The position numbers and the translations under genes were made by a program. A DNA stretch of 32,380 bases from Lachnospiraceae bacterium (GTDB taxonomy: Bacteria; Bacillota; Clostridia; Lachnospirales; Lachnospiraceae). Below, piece by piece: positions 15,988 to 23,784 of the stretch. Position 1 is the first letter of the stretch; each line of letters begins with the position of its first letter. The stretch is taken from the NCBI GenBank assembly GCA_949383255.1, contig CASJPF010000040.1, forward strand, positions 1 through 32,380, given 5' to 3'. The notes under the pieces were generated by a model, which saw nothing but the letters and a program-made list of their open reading frames with translations, ran no database searches and was not told where the DNA came from.

Positions 15988-16242
15988 CTACTGACAGATA
16001 AAAAATTTTTCCAGCGCCTCAACCGCCTCGCCCTCATCAGTTCCCTTTGCGGCGATTGTCACATTCATTCCCTCAGAGGGGTTAAATGCAATAATTCCCA
16101 TAATGCTTTTGGCATTGATTTTGTACTTGTCATACTCCAGCAATATCTCGCTTTTGTATTGACTGGCAATCTGAACAATCTCGGCCAATGGATGATCATA
16201 TCTTTTCTCAATTTCCTTTACCTTTACTTCTCTTTTTAACAC
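15988..16242 (-). CDS. Crh-like HPr paralogue lacking the phosphorylatable histidine
   Basis: With the GTG start set by GGAGGG seven bases upstream, the protein is 84 residues, exactly HPr length. It aligns without gaps to HPr: KSIMGI places Ser at position 46, the site phosphorylated by HPr kinase. Position 15, the PTS histidine in HPr, is Tyr, and Arg17 is His (sequence KRYDHPLAEIVQ). In Bacillus Crh the same pattern, lost His15 but kept Ser46, makes a protein that cannot transfer phosphate to sugars yet acts with CcpA in catabolite control. I infer a similar regulatory role; the nearby His17 is an alternative. A TTG 22 codons upstream is open but adds no HPr sequence. Confidence 0.82.
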   Translation of the reverse strand: MLKREVKVKEIEKRYDHPLAEIVQIASQYKSEILLEYDKYKINAKSIMGIIAFNPSEGMNVTIAAKGTDEGEAVEALEKFFICQ

Positions 16243-16326
16243 ACCAGTTCCCTCCGTTACATTTACATATAGACTCATAGAGTCATTTACATATGAAAAT
16301 TCTCGCAAAGCAATCTTCTTTTTTAT

Positions 16327-16358
16327 ATTAATGTAATAATTGATTAATGTAATAATTG
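16327..16358. repeat. 16-bp tandem duplication upstream of the HPr-like gene
   Basis: ATTAATGTAATAATTG occurs twice head to tail, 85-116 bp upstream of the GTG start, in the likely promoter region. Confidence 0.8.
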
Positions 16359-16431
16359 CTTAAAATTTGTACTGTATTATTGTCTATTTTTTTTTGAGAA
16401 AAGTCAATATTTTTTCTGAAAAATTTTCTCG

Positions 16432-16451
16432 AAAGACCAAAAACCGTCTTT
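16432..16451 (-). terminator. Possible terminator of the histidine kinase gene
   Basis: AAAGAC and GTCTTT form a 6-bp stem with an 8-nt loop, 17-36 bp after the kinase stop. An AT-rich tract follows but no clean U run. Confidence 0.35.
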
Positions 16452-16467
16452 TTCACGAAAAACAGAC

Positions 16468-18864
16468 CTATTTTAAGTATTTCATTAGTATTTTCTGCAA
16501 CACATCTATATCGATTGGCTTGGTCATAAAATCATCAAACCCTTTCTTAATGTATTCTTCCCGCGCACCTGTAACTGCATTTGCTGTCAAAACGACAATC
16601 GGCGTGCCATGACTGATGCTCTCCCGATTTCCGTGTAAGTACTGCATTAAATCCGTACCGCTCATCTCTGGCATCATGTCGTCGGTCAAAATCAAATCAT
16701 ACTTTTCTTTGTCGAGCTGTTTGGCTGCTGCCACTCCTCCATCTGCACGGCTCACCTCAATGTCAAGCATTTCCAAAATCGATGCAATGACTTCAAGATT
16801 CATCTCATTGTCATCCACCACATAAACCTTTTTCCCAGGAAAACGCATAGTTTCGAGGCTTTCTTCCTGCTCGCTCTGCACCTGAAACTGATTCTTATAG
16901 TCTCCAAGAGGAACATTTGAGACAACACGCTGCGGAATTACTACAAAAAAGCTAGACCCTTTTCCATACTCACTCTCCACATTCAGCTTGCCATCCATCA
17001 ATTGCACAAGCCGGGACGTGATGCTAAGTCCCAGCCCAGTTCCTTCCACACTTCTGTTTTTCAGCAGGTCAAGTCGTTCAAATTCCACAAAAAGCTTTGG
17101 AATCTCCTCCTTATGGATTCCCACACCGCTATCCGAAACCCGAATGTCCAACAGAATATTTTCCTCGTCAAGATAGTCAGAGACTTCCCGTTTTTTCACA
17201 CAGAGTTCCACCCAACCGTTCTCTGTGTATTTCACAGCGTTTGTCAACAAGTTTAGAATAACTTGTTTGATGCGTACTTCGTCGCCGTAAAGCAAATCTG
17301 GAAGTGTTTTGTCAATGTCAAGACGCAATTCCAATCCTGCTTTTATCACCCTGTCCTTTATCATTGCCACAACATCATTGAGCACCGACGAAAATCTATA
17401 GTCCGATGTTATAATATCCATTTTTCCGGTTTCTATCTTGGAAAAATCAAGGATATCATTGATTAAAGCCAACAATGTTCTTCCGGCACTCTGTATATCC
17501 GCGGCATGTTTGCGAATGCTATTATCTTTTGTCTCGTGCAAAATCAACTCATTTGAGCCAAGAATTGCATTGAGCGGTGTGCGAATCTCATGGGACATAT
17601 GTGACAGAAAACGACTTTTCTGCTCATTTGCCTCCTCCGCTGCAATCTTATCCCGCTCCATAATAACATGGTCCGCCTCCTCTCGCATTCGATTAATCTC
17701 ATTGCGGTTGTGCACCACCCAGACCAGCATACATACCCCAAAAACAAAGACGCCATAGCCAAAAGCGACAGAACACGGATAAACTGCATTGTTCCAGTAA
17801 AAGAAAATACTTGCGGTCGCGCTGCAAATCACTGCGCCATAGCCAAGAAACACCTCGGCAGCAGGCATTAACTTTTCCTGGAGAAAACTCAAGATACACG
17901 CCCCAATATCCAATGCAATTAATATATGCACTATCAAATAAAAACTTGACATGCTGTACGCAAAAATTGCATACGCGATAGTACTTACCGCCACAATTAT
18001 AAAATTGATCAAAGCTAATACATCATACCGCCTCTGTCTCGGGAAAAACGCGCACTGTGTAAACAGCGTAAAGGGAATTGGCAGCATTATGAGTGAGAGG
18101 CTGTTAAGCCAGCTTACAATGGAAATCCGCTCGATAAAGATTTCCATGCACCCGCAATCTGTCCCAAGATATATGACAGAAAGTACCAAAAAACAAATAA
18201 GCCACCACAAGGAATGGACATCTCGCATTTTATCGATCAATATTGCAGAACGGCTTGCAATCAGACTTAACAAAATAACCAATCCAACCGCCATACACAT
18301 GCCAAGACTGCGATAAGATTTTTTCAAAATATATCTATTCAGCGCATATCGGTCCCCAACTGCCAGAAATTGGATTGTTGCACAATCTTTATCTGCCATA
18401 TTTTCCAGCACAAGTGTGATGACATCGCCCTTCTCAAACCCTTTCGCCTGTATCTGGTGAAGCATGTACATCCGTTTGCCGTGGGAGCGATATCTTTCCT
18501 GATAGGAATGCTGGTACCACGGAATTCCGTTCACAAATACGGCGGTGTCAAGTGCCCTTGCCCGAAAACAGAGGTACTCCTCCGGTGACGGGGTAAAATC
18601 TAGCGTCTTTGATATCGATACAGCCCCATTGTCTATCTGAACTTGCAAGTAGTGTTGTGCGTGAGCTGTTACCTTTTGTGAAGTACCCGTATAATACCAT
18701 TCCTCGCCAAACCACACATTATTTTTCCCAATATTTTTAAAATGGCGTTGTACTGGCGAGTTAACGCAGATCAGCACCGTGATAATAAACACAATAACCA
18801 GAACGACACTGTAAAACATCTTTATAATAAAATCGATATCCATCTCCCTGATTCGTTTCCGCAT
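16468..18864 (-). CDS. Hybrid sensor histidine kinase with C-terminal receiver domain
   Basis: About 798 residues. A first helix (about 15-35) is followed by an extracytoplasmic beta-rich domain to about 175, then seven or so helices (about 185-385), an arrangement like 7TMR-DISM sensors. The kinase core has FLSHMSHEIRTPLNAILGSN with His at about 425, then ATP-binding motifs (NLLTNAVKYT, DSGVGI, GTGLGLSI). A REC domain ends the protein, with phosphoacceptor Asp at about 728 in LILTDDMMPEMSG. The ligand is unknown. It is preceded by a response regulator on the same strand. I choose the ATG with AGGAAAG upstream; an ATG seven codons earlier (18885) lies 7 bp after the regulator stop. Confidence 0.9.
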   Translation of the reverse strand: MRKRIREMDIDFIIKMFYSVVLVIVFIITVLICVNSPVQRHFKNIGKNNVWFGEEWYYTGTSQKVTAHAQHYLQVQIDNGAVSISKTLDFTPSPEEYLCFRARALDTAVFVNGIPWYQHSYQERYRSHGKRMYMLHQIQAKGFEKGDVITLVLENMADKDCATIQFLAVGDRYALNRYILKKSYRSLGMCMAVGLVILLSLIASRSAILIDKMRDVHSLWWLICFLVLSVIYLGTDCGCMEIFIERISIVSWLNSLSLIMLPIPFTLFTQCAFFPRQRRYDVLALINFIIVAVSTIAYAIFAYSMSSFYLIVHILIALDIGACILSFLQEKLMPAAEVFLGYGAVICSATASIFFYWNNAVYPCSVAFGYGVFVFGVCMLVWVVHNRNEINRMREEADHVIMERDKIAAEEANEQKSRFLSHMSHEIRTPLNAILGSNELILHETKDNSIRKHAADIQSAGRTLLALINDILDFSKIETGKMDIITSDYRFSSVLNDVVAMIKDRVIKAGLELRLDIDKTLPDLLYGDEVRIKQVILNLLTNAVKYTENGWVELCVKKREVSDYLDEENILLDIRVSDSGVGIHKEEIPKLFVEFERLDLLKNRSVEGTGLGLSITSRLVQLMDGKLNVESEYGKGSSFFVVIPQRVVSNVPLGDYKNQFQVQSEQEESLETMRFPGKKVYVVDDNEMNLEVIASILEMLDIEVSRADGGVAAAKQLDKEKYDLILTDDMMPEMSGTDLMQYLHGNRESISHGTPIVVLTANAVTGAREEYIKKGFDDFMTKPIDIDVLQKILMKYLK

Positions 18865-18891
18865 ATGTTCTTTCCTTTCTCTCATTCGATA

Positions 18892-19653
18892 TTAGGAACT
18901 CTTATTTTTGTCCTCCACCAGAGTCCACAAATAGCCGATACCATACACTGTCTTTATGTAATTGTGCGCATCCAGCTTGTTGCGGAGCATATGTACTGTT
19001 TCTGCCAGCATTGTCTCATCAATAAAGATTCTGCATTCAGAGTGCAGTTTCTCCACAAGCGCTTTTTTCTTAAGCACGATTCCCTTGTTTTCCACCAGAT
19101 TGCGCAGCAGGCATTGTTCCAATTGGTTCAGCCGTACTTTTTTGCCCGCAATGCGATACTCTTCCACATCAAAGTTAAATCGGTAGGCATCTATCACAAC
19201 AAGGTGTTCTCCAATAACACTTCTCTTAGAGCCAGCACCGATTGCCTCAAACCTGCTGATTGCATGATAACCAGCTTCTTTTTTCCTGCGTTTAAACTGT
19301 GTCCAGACTTTTGCCTTGAGCACCGCTGTATTAAACGGTTTTGTAATATAATCCGAGATACTCAGTTCGTTCAGCTTCTGTACATTCAAACTTTCCCCGT
19401 AAGGCACAATCAATATAACTGCAGGATTTTTGGACACATCAAAACCATTTTTCAACTTCTCAGTCAATGCATACCCGTCCCCATCAGGCAGCATTGTATC
19501 AATAATAATAAGCTGGAATACCTCCCTTTCAAGCAGGGCGACAGCCGATGCAAAGGTACTGCAAGTATACACATGTGTCTCGACATCCATCATTGCCCTT
19601 CCCATCCGCTCTGCCAGTTTATAATCTGCTTCAATTATCAATATACTTTTCAT
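18892..19653 (-). CDS. OmpR/PhoB-type response regulator
   Basis: 253 residues. An N-terminal receiver has the phosphoacceptor D52 in LIIIDTMLPDGDGY and the switch lysine in DYITKPF. The C-terminal winged helix (about 155-245) has VRLNQLEQCLLRNLVENKGI and ends in IKTVYGIGYLW, the OmpR signature. It should bind DNA after phosphorylation by the hybrid kinase encoded 27 bp downstream. A linker of about 35 basic residues joins the domains. Spacing from AAGGGA to the ATG is about 11 nt, so translation may be modest. A 41-bp palindrome lies 57 bp upstream. Confidence 0.9.
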   Translation of the reverse strand: MKSILIIEADYKLAERMGRAMMDVETHVYTCSTFASAVALLEREVFQLIIIDTMLPDGDGYALTEKLKNGFDVSKNPAVILIVPYGESLNVQKLNELSISDYITKPFNTAVLKAKVWTQFKRRKKEAGYHAISRFEAIGAGSKRSVIGEHLVVIDAYRFNFDVEEYRIAGKKVRLNQLEQCLLRNLVENKGIVLKKKALVEKLHSECRIFIDETMLAETVHMLRNKLDAHNYIKTVYGIGYLWTLVEDKNKSS

Positions 19654-19709
19654 ATTGCCATCGTTCCCTTTTTCTTACACAACTTTTTATCCTTTTTACA
19701 GACACTATT

Positions 19710-19750
19710 TATAGACAGTCCTTGAATTTATTTTTCAAGAACTGTCTATA
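19710..19750 (-). promoter_or_regulatory. 41-bp palindrome upstream of the response regulator
   Basis: The arms TATAGACAGTCCTTGAA and TTCAAGAACTGTCTATA pair over 17 positions with one mismatch around a 7-nt spacer. It lies between the spmB end and the regulator start. There is no U tract after it on either strand, so an operator or leader hairpin is more likely than a terminator. The rest of 19654-19883 shows no gene. Confidence 0.55.
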
Positions 19751-19883
19751 TCCGTCAAACCTGTGTGCACTTTCTATTTCATAATATTTCGTAATGATTT
19801 GTAATTTCATAACAGATTATAGACCTTATCTGCCATATATTCAATATATTCTTTGAGAAAAGGTATTCACATACTATTTTTTA

Positions 19884-20411
19884 TTACCCCATAAGCATTC
19901 TTGCAAGGACAACACTCGCCACAAGGCCAGCGGCTGTGGACAGCAATGCTCCCACAAGTGTCCATCTGGTCTTTGTAATTTTCGCTGCCATAAAATATAC
20001 CGACATTGTATAAAACACTGTCTCTGTGCTCGCCAGCGCAAGTGAAGTGGCAATCCCCGCAAAAGAATCTGTGCCGTACTCCTTAAAAATATCCAGTGCA
20101 AGCCCTGTCGCAGCAGATGCAGAAAAAAGCTTCACCACAAAGAGCGACACTAACTCATTTGGAAAATCGTCGGCAAACAAACCAATCACACGACCTATCA
20201 TGTTGCCTGCAAATTCCAGAAATCCTGATGCCCGCAACACTCCCACTGCAATCATTAGTCCTATGAGCGTCGGAACAATATTTATCACAGTGCGCATTCC
20301 GTCCTGGGCGCCTCTAGTAAAGCTGGCGTAGATATCTTTTTTCTGTGACAGCCCCATTGCAACAATATAGAAAATCAGCGCTGGAATCAGCATATTGGAT
20401 ATCCGAGTCAT
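19884..20411 (-). CDS. spmB: Spore maturation protein B
   Basis: The 175-residue length matches SpmB, a polytopic protein of the nucleoside-recognition (gate) fold required for spore core dehydration. Matching segments include LIPALIFYIVAMGLSQKK, TVINIVPTLIGLMIAVGVLR with ASGFLE, and SLALASTETVFYTMSVYF with its conserved gate residues. Four to five hydrophobic segments are visible. In most endospore formers spmA directly precedes spmB; here no spmA is present on either side, the upstream gene being a divergent LytTR regulator. The AGGAG site lies seven bases before the ATG. It implies a spore-forming lineage, although the gene can persist in asporogenous relatives. Confidence 0.87.
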   Translation of the reverse strand: MTRISNMLIPALIFYIVAMGLSQKKDIYASFTRGAQDGMRTVINIVPTLIGLMIAVGVLRASGFLEFAGNMIGRVIGLFADDFPNELVSLFVVKLFSASAATGLALDIFKEYGTDSFAGIATSLALASTETVFYTMSVYFMAAKITKTRWTLVGALLSTAAGLVASVVLARMLMG

Positions 20412-20621
20412 AATAGAAACTCCTGAAATAGAAAGCTGTATTGTAGTAATCTATATTCCCCTACTCTCCAAAATATAACTGATTCCATGTTGCATGAATT
20501 TCTAAAAACAATTTGATTTAGTACTTATGTACTATGTCTATAAATACTTTTTCGGTTTATATTATGTTTTGCCGACACGGATTTCTTACCATTCGAGCAT
20601 TTTACTAAGGAGATTTTATCA

Positions 20622-21365
20622 ATGATTAATTTTGCTTTTTGCTATGAACAAACTGAGCTGTTAGAATTTGTTAGAGATGAAATATTAAACTGTTTTCGCT
20701 ATCGAGATGTAAACATTGCTGTGATGTGCTACCACAATGCCTATGAATTACAGCGATGTATCTGTTGCAACTGCCCCGATATCCTCTTCTACGACAGAAC
20801 AGAAGACGGGGGATTAATGCGCAGTGTTCTCTTGCAAGCCAAACAACAAAACAAACAACTGATTTCTATTGTCACACAAAACAGAGATTATAGCCCTCCC
20901 GCAGAAGATGTCCTGTTAGAGCCAGTATATATCATGCCAGATAAAAGCCGCCGGCAACTCTGGGCACATGCATCTCTCGCCTACGAGACAATTCTTGATG
21001 ATGCGGATTCTTTTTCCTATTATATTAGGCCCGATTATATCCACACACCAGTGAAAGAAATCCATTATTTTGTCTCTGAGGGAAGACGCACTCATATCGT
21101 CTCCTCAAACTCCCGCGACACATTCTATCAAAAACTCGATGTCGTTGAAAAGCGCATCCGTCTAAAAAATTGCCAGTTTATACGCATTCACAAATCCTAT
21201 CTGGTCAATGCACGCTACATTGACGGTTACAGCCGCGACTATGTGCTTCTCACCACAGGAGAACGGCTGCGCATCAGTCGATATGAATACTACCGAACGC
21301 TCAATGAACGGCTGCAAGGTTCCAAGCGCAGACATTCCATACCATTCAGTTTTTCAGAACTATAA
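20622..21365 (+). CDS. LytTR-family DNA-binding regulator with degenerate receiver-like domain
   Basis: 247 residues. The C-terminal third (about 143-235) is a LytTR domain: VKEIHYFVSEGRRTHIV, QFIRIHKSYLVNARYI and a terminal LTTGERLRISRYEY. LytTR proteins bind direct repeats and often control extracellular or competence-like functions. The N-terminal 120 residues look like a receiver. D58 (ILFYDRTEDGG) aligns with the phosphoacceptor, but the acidic pocket near residue 9 is reduced to one Glu and the switch Lys motif reads EPVYIM, so phosphorylation is doubtful. AAGGAG precedes the ATG. It is divergent from spmB, and there is no LytS-type kinase nearby. I see no confident promoter in 20412-20621. 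Confidence 0.82.
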   Translation: MINFAFCYEQTELLEFVRDEILNCFRYRDVNIAVMCYHNAYELQRCICCNCPDILFYDRTEDGGLMRSVLLQAKQQNKQLISIVTQNRDYSPPAEDVLLEPVYIMPDKSRRQLWAHASLAYETILDDADSFSYYIRPDYIHTPVKEIHYFVSEGRRTHIVSSNSRDTFYQKLDVVEKRIRLKNCQFIRIHKSYLVNARYIDGYSRDYVLLTTGERLRISRYEYYRTLNERLQGSKRRHSIPFSFSEL

Positions 21366-21487
21366 TAAGCCGTTCTCACATAGAAATTTGCACGGAGAAG
21401 GAAGAATGTCTAGTCAAACATTCTTCCCTGGTGGTTAGAAGGGAATCTTATGTGAGGAATGTATTGCTACCTCCTCCGCGCTGTCCC
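21365..21487 (-). ncRNA. Candidate structured RNA with nested and crossing stems
   Basis: Plus-strand coordinates of the stems: CTCACATA 21375-21382 with 21449-21456; GGAAGAATG 21400-21408 with 21419-21427; and 21390-21401 with 21470-21481, a 12-bp helix that crosses the first. On the minus strand the last helix is continuous with two G-U pairs and the second gains a G-U pair, whereas the plus strand would have A-C mismatches. An extended -10 promoter begins 6 bp upstream. The 3' end is uncertain because no clear terminator precedes the LytTR gene end. Layout recalls 6S RNA (closing stem, bubble, apical stem), but I cannot assign it. Confidence 0.5.
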
Positions 21488-21492
21488 TTTTT

Positions 21493-21501
21493 ATTATAAC
21501 A
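21493..21501 (-). promoter_or_regulatory. Extended -10 promoter TGTTATAAT of the candidate RNA
   Basis: TG-T-TATAAT fits the extended -10 consensus exactly. The -35 candidate GTCGCA at 17 bp is poor. The predicted start is at the run of G near 21485-21487. Confidence 0.5.
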
Positions 21502-21602
21502 TGTCACATCCAAAATGCGACCCCCAATTCTTCGCAAAATCTTACCAATTTTTCACATTATTAAAAGTAGAGTAAACACAATTGATATTTGCGTTTACTC
21601 TA

Positions 21603-21624
21603 AGGAACTGTAGAAAAATAACTG
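21603..21624. repeat. Solo copy of the palindromic element end
   Basis: These 22 bases are identical to the reverse complement of 7206-7227, the right end of the 164-bp element. Confidence 0.85.
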
Positions 21625-21663
21625 CATTCCAAAATCAAGTTATTTTTGTGATCTTTGGAATGC
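21612..21663 (-). terminator. Terminator of the RNase HI gene
   Basis: On the minus strand GCATTCCAAA and TTTGGAATGC form a 10-bp stem followed by AGTTATTTTTCT. The left arm lies in the last codons of the gene; the U-rich tail is the repeat sequence at 21603-21624. Confidence 0.65.
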
Positions 21664-22291
21664 CATTTCCTTGCGTCAGTGCAGCTTTTGCAAGTTTGTC
21701 TGCCTCCTCATTATATTTGTCTCCTGTGTGTGCTGCTATTTTCTGAAAAGTTATCTGTATCCGTTTGCTGCTTGCTTTCATAAACGCAGCATACTTTTGC
21801 GTCAATTCATTGTTTGTCTTCCAGCCGCCAGTCGCCCACATCTCAATTCCCATGTAATCATAACAGATTTTCACTGCCGTGTATCCATTGACCTCACACC
21901 ACTTGACTGCAAACATCGCCCCAAGCATTTCTCCAGTAACGTTGCGCAGCTCCAATGATTCTGGGTTATCTCCATTGCCAGATTCACGGACAATATCCCC
22001 GTCCGGCCGAATCAAAACACAGCCAAAAGAATATTTTCCTAAATCTTTCTGAAAACTCCCATCAACATAAGCAATTACCTGATTTGTTTTAGCGTTATTT
22101 GCCCCATTAGCAGATGGGTTTTGAAGAGGATTTGTTGTGCCAGTCAAATATGCCTGCGCCTCCTCCTTTGAGAAAAAACTCTTGTACTGCGCCCCTGAAT
22201 ACCCATCAACCGAAGCTTTGCAAGCCTCCCATGTCTCAAAAATACCTGTTTTTTTCCCCTTTTTTACCGCATATAATTTCTTCTTTGCCAT
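21635..22291 (-). CDS. Ribonuclease HI with N-terminal hybrid-binding domain
   Basis: About 218 residues. The first 50 (AKKKLYAVKKGKKTGIFETW) form the caulimovirus-viroplasmin/RNase H1 N-terminal domain, which binds RNA-DNA hybrids. The catalytic domain carries the acidic set: D in IAYVDGSF, E in LELRNVTGEM, D in KICYDYMG and the H/D pair in AHTGDKYNEEAD. It degrades RNA in RNA-DNA hybrids in the cytosol. It follows niaR by 51 bp on the same strand and may share the nad transcript. The ATG at 22291 has AGG spacing of about seven; an ATG two codons earlier is equally in frame. Its last codons overlap the terminator. Confidence 0.92.
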   Translation of the reverse strand: MAKKKLYAVKKGKKTGIFETWEACKASVDGYSGAQYKSFFSKEEAQAYLTGTTNPLQNPSANGANNAKTNQVIAYVDGSFQKDLGKYSFGCVLIRPDGDIVRESGNGDNPESLELRNVTGEMLGAMFAVKWCEVNGYTAVKICYDYMGIEMWATGGWKTNNELTQKYAAFMKASSKRIQITFQKIAAHTGDKYNEEADKLAKAALTQGNGIPKITKIT

Positions 22292-22342
22292 GTTCATACC
22301 TGCCTTATTTTCCCACTGATTTTACACGTCATTCGCATTTTA

Positions 22343-22918
22343 TCACAGCTCTTTCTCATAAGGTAAAAGCTTGGCAAGATACCCTTTCTGACAGAGCATT
22401 TCCTCAATCTCGTCAAGCACTGTCTCACTTTCTGCACTGACAGTATGAAAATGATACCCTGATGTCACATTTAAGAGCGGTGTGGACTTTCCAGACTGGA
22501 TATTTTCAACAAACGCACGCACATCTCTGCGACTTTTAATGTTCAGCGCCGCGCACACCTTTCCATATACTCTGTGATTTACCATCACATCTAAAACCTT
22601 TCCGCCAAGGTCCACAATCGCATTCAGCTCATCTTCCACTTGCGCGTCTGTATGACAAACCTTGAAAATACGCACACAGAGATTCTGTGCTGTGCGCTCA
22701 AAATAATATCCTTTTGTTGTGGATTTAATTGGATAACCTTCTGTGCGCAAAAGCGCCATATCCTGCACAACAACTTGCCGACTCACACCGGTTTCTCTCC
22801 CTAGCGCACTGCCTGAAATGGGTTCCTGTGCCTGCTGCATTCTTGTCAAAATAAACTTTCTGCGCTCGTCCCCAGTCAATTCTTTCTCCATAGCCTGCTT
22901 TACAAATCCCCCTTTCAA
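22343..22918 (-). CDS. niaR: Niacin-responsive repressor of NAD synthesis, HTH-3H domain
   Basis: About 191 residues. An N-terminal HTH_11 (about 18-65, GSALGRETGVSRQVVVQDMA) is followed by a 3H domain whose conserved histidines appear in VCHTD, VMVNHRVYG and SGYHFHTV. NiaR (YrxA) binds niacin and represses nad and niacin-uptake genes in Firmicutes. Its place as the last gene of nadA-nadB-nadC supports this and implies feedback on the operon. The TTG start used here has GGAAGGA five to six bases upstream, inside the nadC end; an ATG nine codons later (22891) is the alternative, but its AGGGGG is 16 nt away. The gene starts 2 bp after nadC stops. Confidence 0.87.
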   Translation of the reverse strand: MKGGFVKQAMEKELTGDERRKFILTRMQQAQEPISGSALGRETGVSRQVVVQDMALLRTEGYPIKSTTKGYYFERTAQNLCVRIFKVCHTDAQVEDELNAIVDLGGKVLDVMVNHRVYGKVCAALNIKSRRDVRAFVENIQSGKSTPLLNVTSGYHFHTVSAESETVLDEIEEMLCQKGYLAKLLPYEKEL

Positions 22919-22920
22919 AT

Positions 22921-23784
22921 CTATCCTTCCATATCAATCACACGCAGATGTTTTAGACTGATATCTAAGATTGGCGCCGAATGCGTGAGTGCCCCGCTCG
23001 ACACATAATCCACCCCCAGCGCTGTAATTTTTTGAATATTCTCTTTTGTAATGTTGCCGGAACATTCCGTCTCTGCCCGACCATCAATTAACTGTATCGC
23101 CTCTGCCATTTGCTCCAAACTCATATTATCCAGCATAATGATATCTGCACCGGCTTCTACTGCCTCCTGCACCATAGTAAGATTTTCTACTTCCACCTCA
23201 ATCTTCCTGACAAAAGGCGCATAAGCCCTTGCAGCCTCCACTGCTTTGCGCACGCCACCTGCCGCGTCAATATGATTATCCTTTAACAAGACGCCATCAG
23301 AAAGATTATACCGATGGTTTCCGCCGCCGCCAGCACGCACCGCATACTTCTCAAACACCCGCATTCCTGGTGTCGTCTTTCTGGTGTCTAACAACTTTGT
23401 CTTTGTGCCCTCTAACAATTGTACTACATTGCGTGTATATGTTGCAATGCCACTTAAACGCTGCAAGTAATTTAGTGCCGTGCGCTCACCAGACAACAGC
23501 ACGCGAATATCCCCTGTAACCATGGCAAGCACCATACCTTTTTGTACTATATCACCATCTTTTACATTATAAACTACCTTTGTATCTTTGTCTAGCAGTG
23601 TAAATACCCGCTCAAAAATAGCAAGTCCAGCCACAATACCATCTTCCTTGCAAATTAGTTGTACTTCTCCCTTTCTATAATCAGGCATAACCGCATTGGT
23701 TGACACATCTTCACAGTTAATATCCTCCTCCAACGCCAGTCGAATATATTTGTCAGCCACAAGCTGCATTGTTACTGGATTCAT
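22921..23784 (-). CDS. nadC: Quinolinate phosphoribosyltransferase (decarboxylating)
   Basis: 287 residues. It carries the family motifs in order: NYLQRLSGIATYTR, LDTRKTTPGMR (PRPP and quinolinate binding), EKYAVRAGGGGNHRYNLSDG, LLKDNH, and EVEVENL with IMLDNMS near the C-terminus. It converts quinolinate and PRPP to nicotinate mononucleotide, CO2 and pyrophosphate, joining the de novo route to the NAD salvage trunk. The ATG overlaps the nadB stop (ATGA), so it is translationally coupled to nadB. The start MNPVTMQLVADKYI gives the usual family length. Confidence 0.95.
   Translation of the reverse strand: MNPVTMQLVADKYIRLALEEDINCEDVSTNAVMPDYRKGEVQLICKEDGIVAGLAIFERVFTLLDKDTKVVYNVKDGDIVQKGMVLAMVTGDIRVLLSGERTALNYLQRLSGIATYTRNVVQLLEGTKTKLLDTRKTTPGMRVFEKYAVRAGGGGNHRYNLSDGVLLKDNHIDAAGGVRKAVEAARAYAPFVRKIEVEVENLTMVQEAVEAGADIIMLDNMSLEQMAEAIQLIDGRAETECSGNITKENIQKITALGVDYVSSGALTHSAPILDISLKHLRVIDMEG

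Noticed and set aside
16243..16308. Longer HPr-like protein from a TTG start
   Set aside because: The GTG at 16242 has GGAGGG at seven bases and gives exact HPr length and numbering; the extra residues match nothing.
21374..21458. Plus-strand terminator or attenuator of the LytTR gene
   Set aside because: The hairpin is not followed by a U tract on the plus strand, and its wobble pairs and the adjacent promoter fit the minus strand better.
21365..21487. Firm assignment as 6S RNA
   Set aside because: The bubble-and-stem layout is similar, but I could not identify conserved 6S sequence, and the length and 3' end are undefined.
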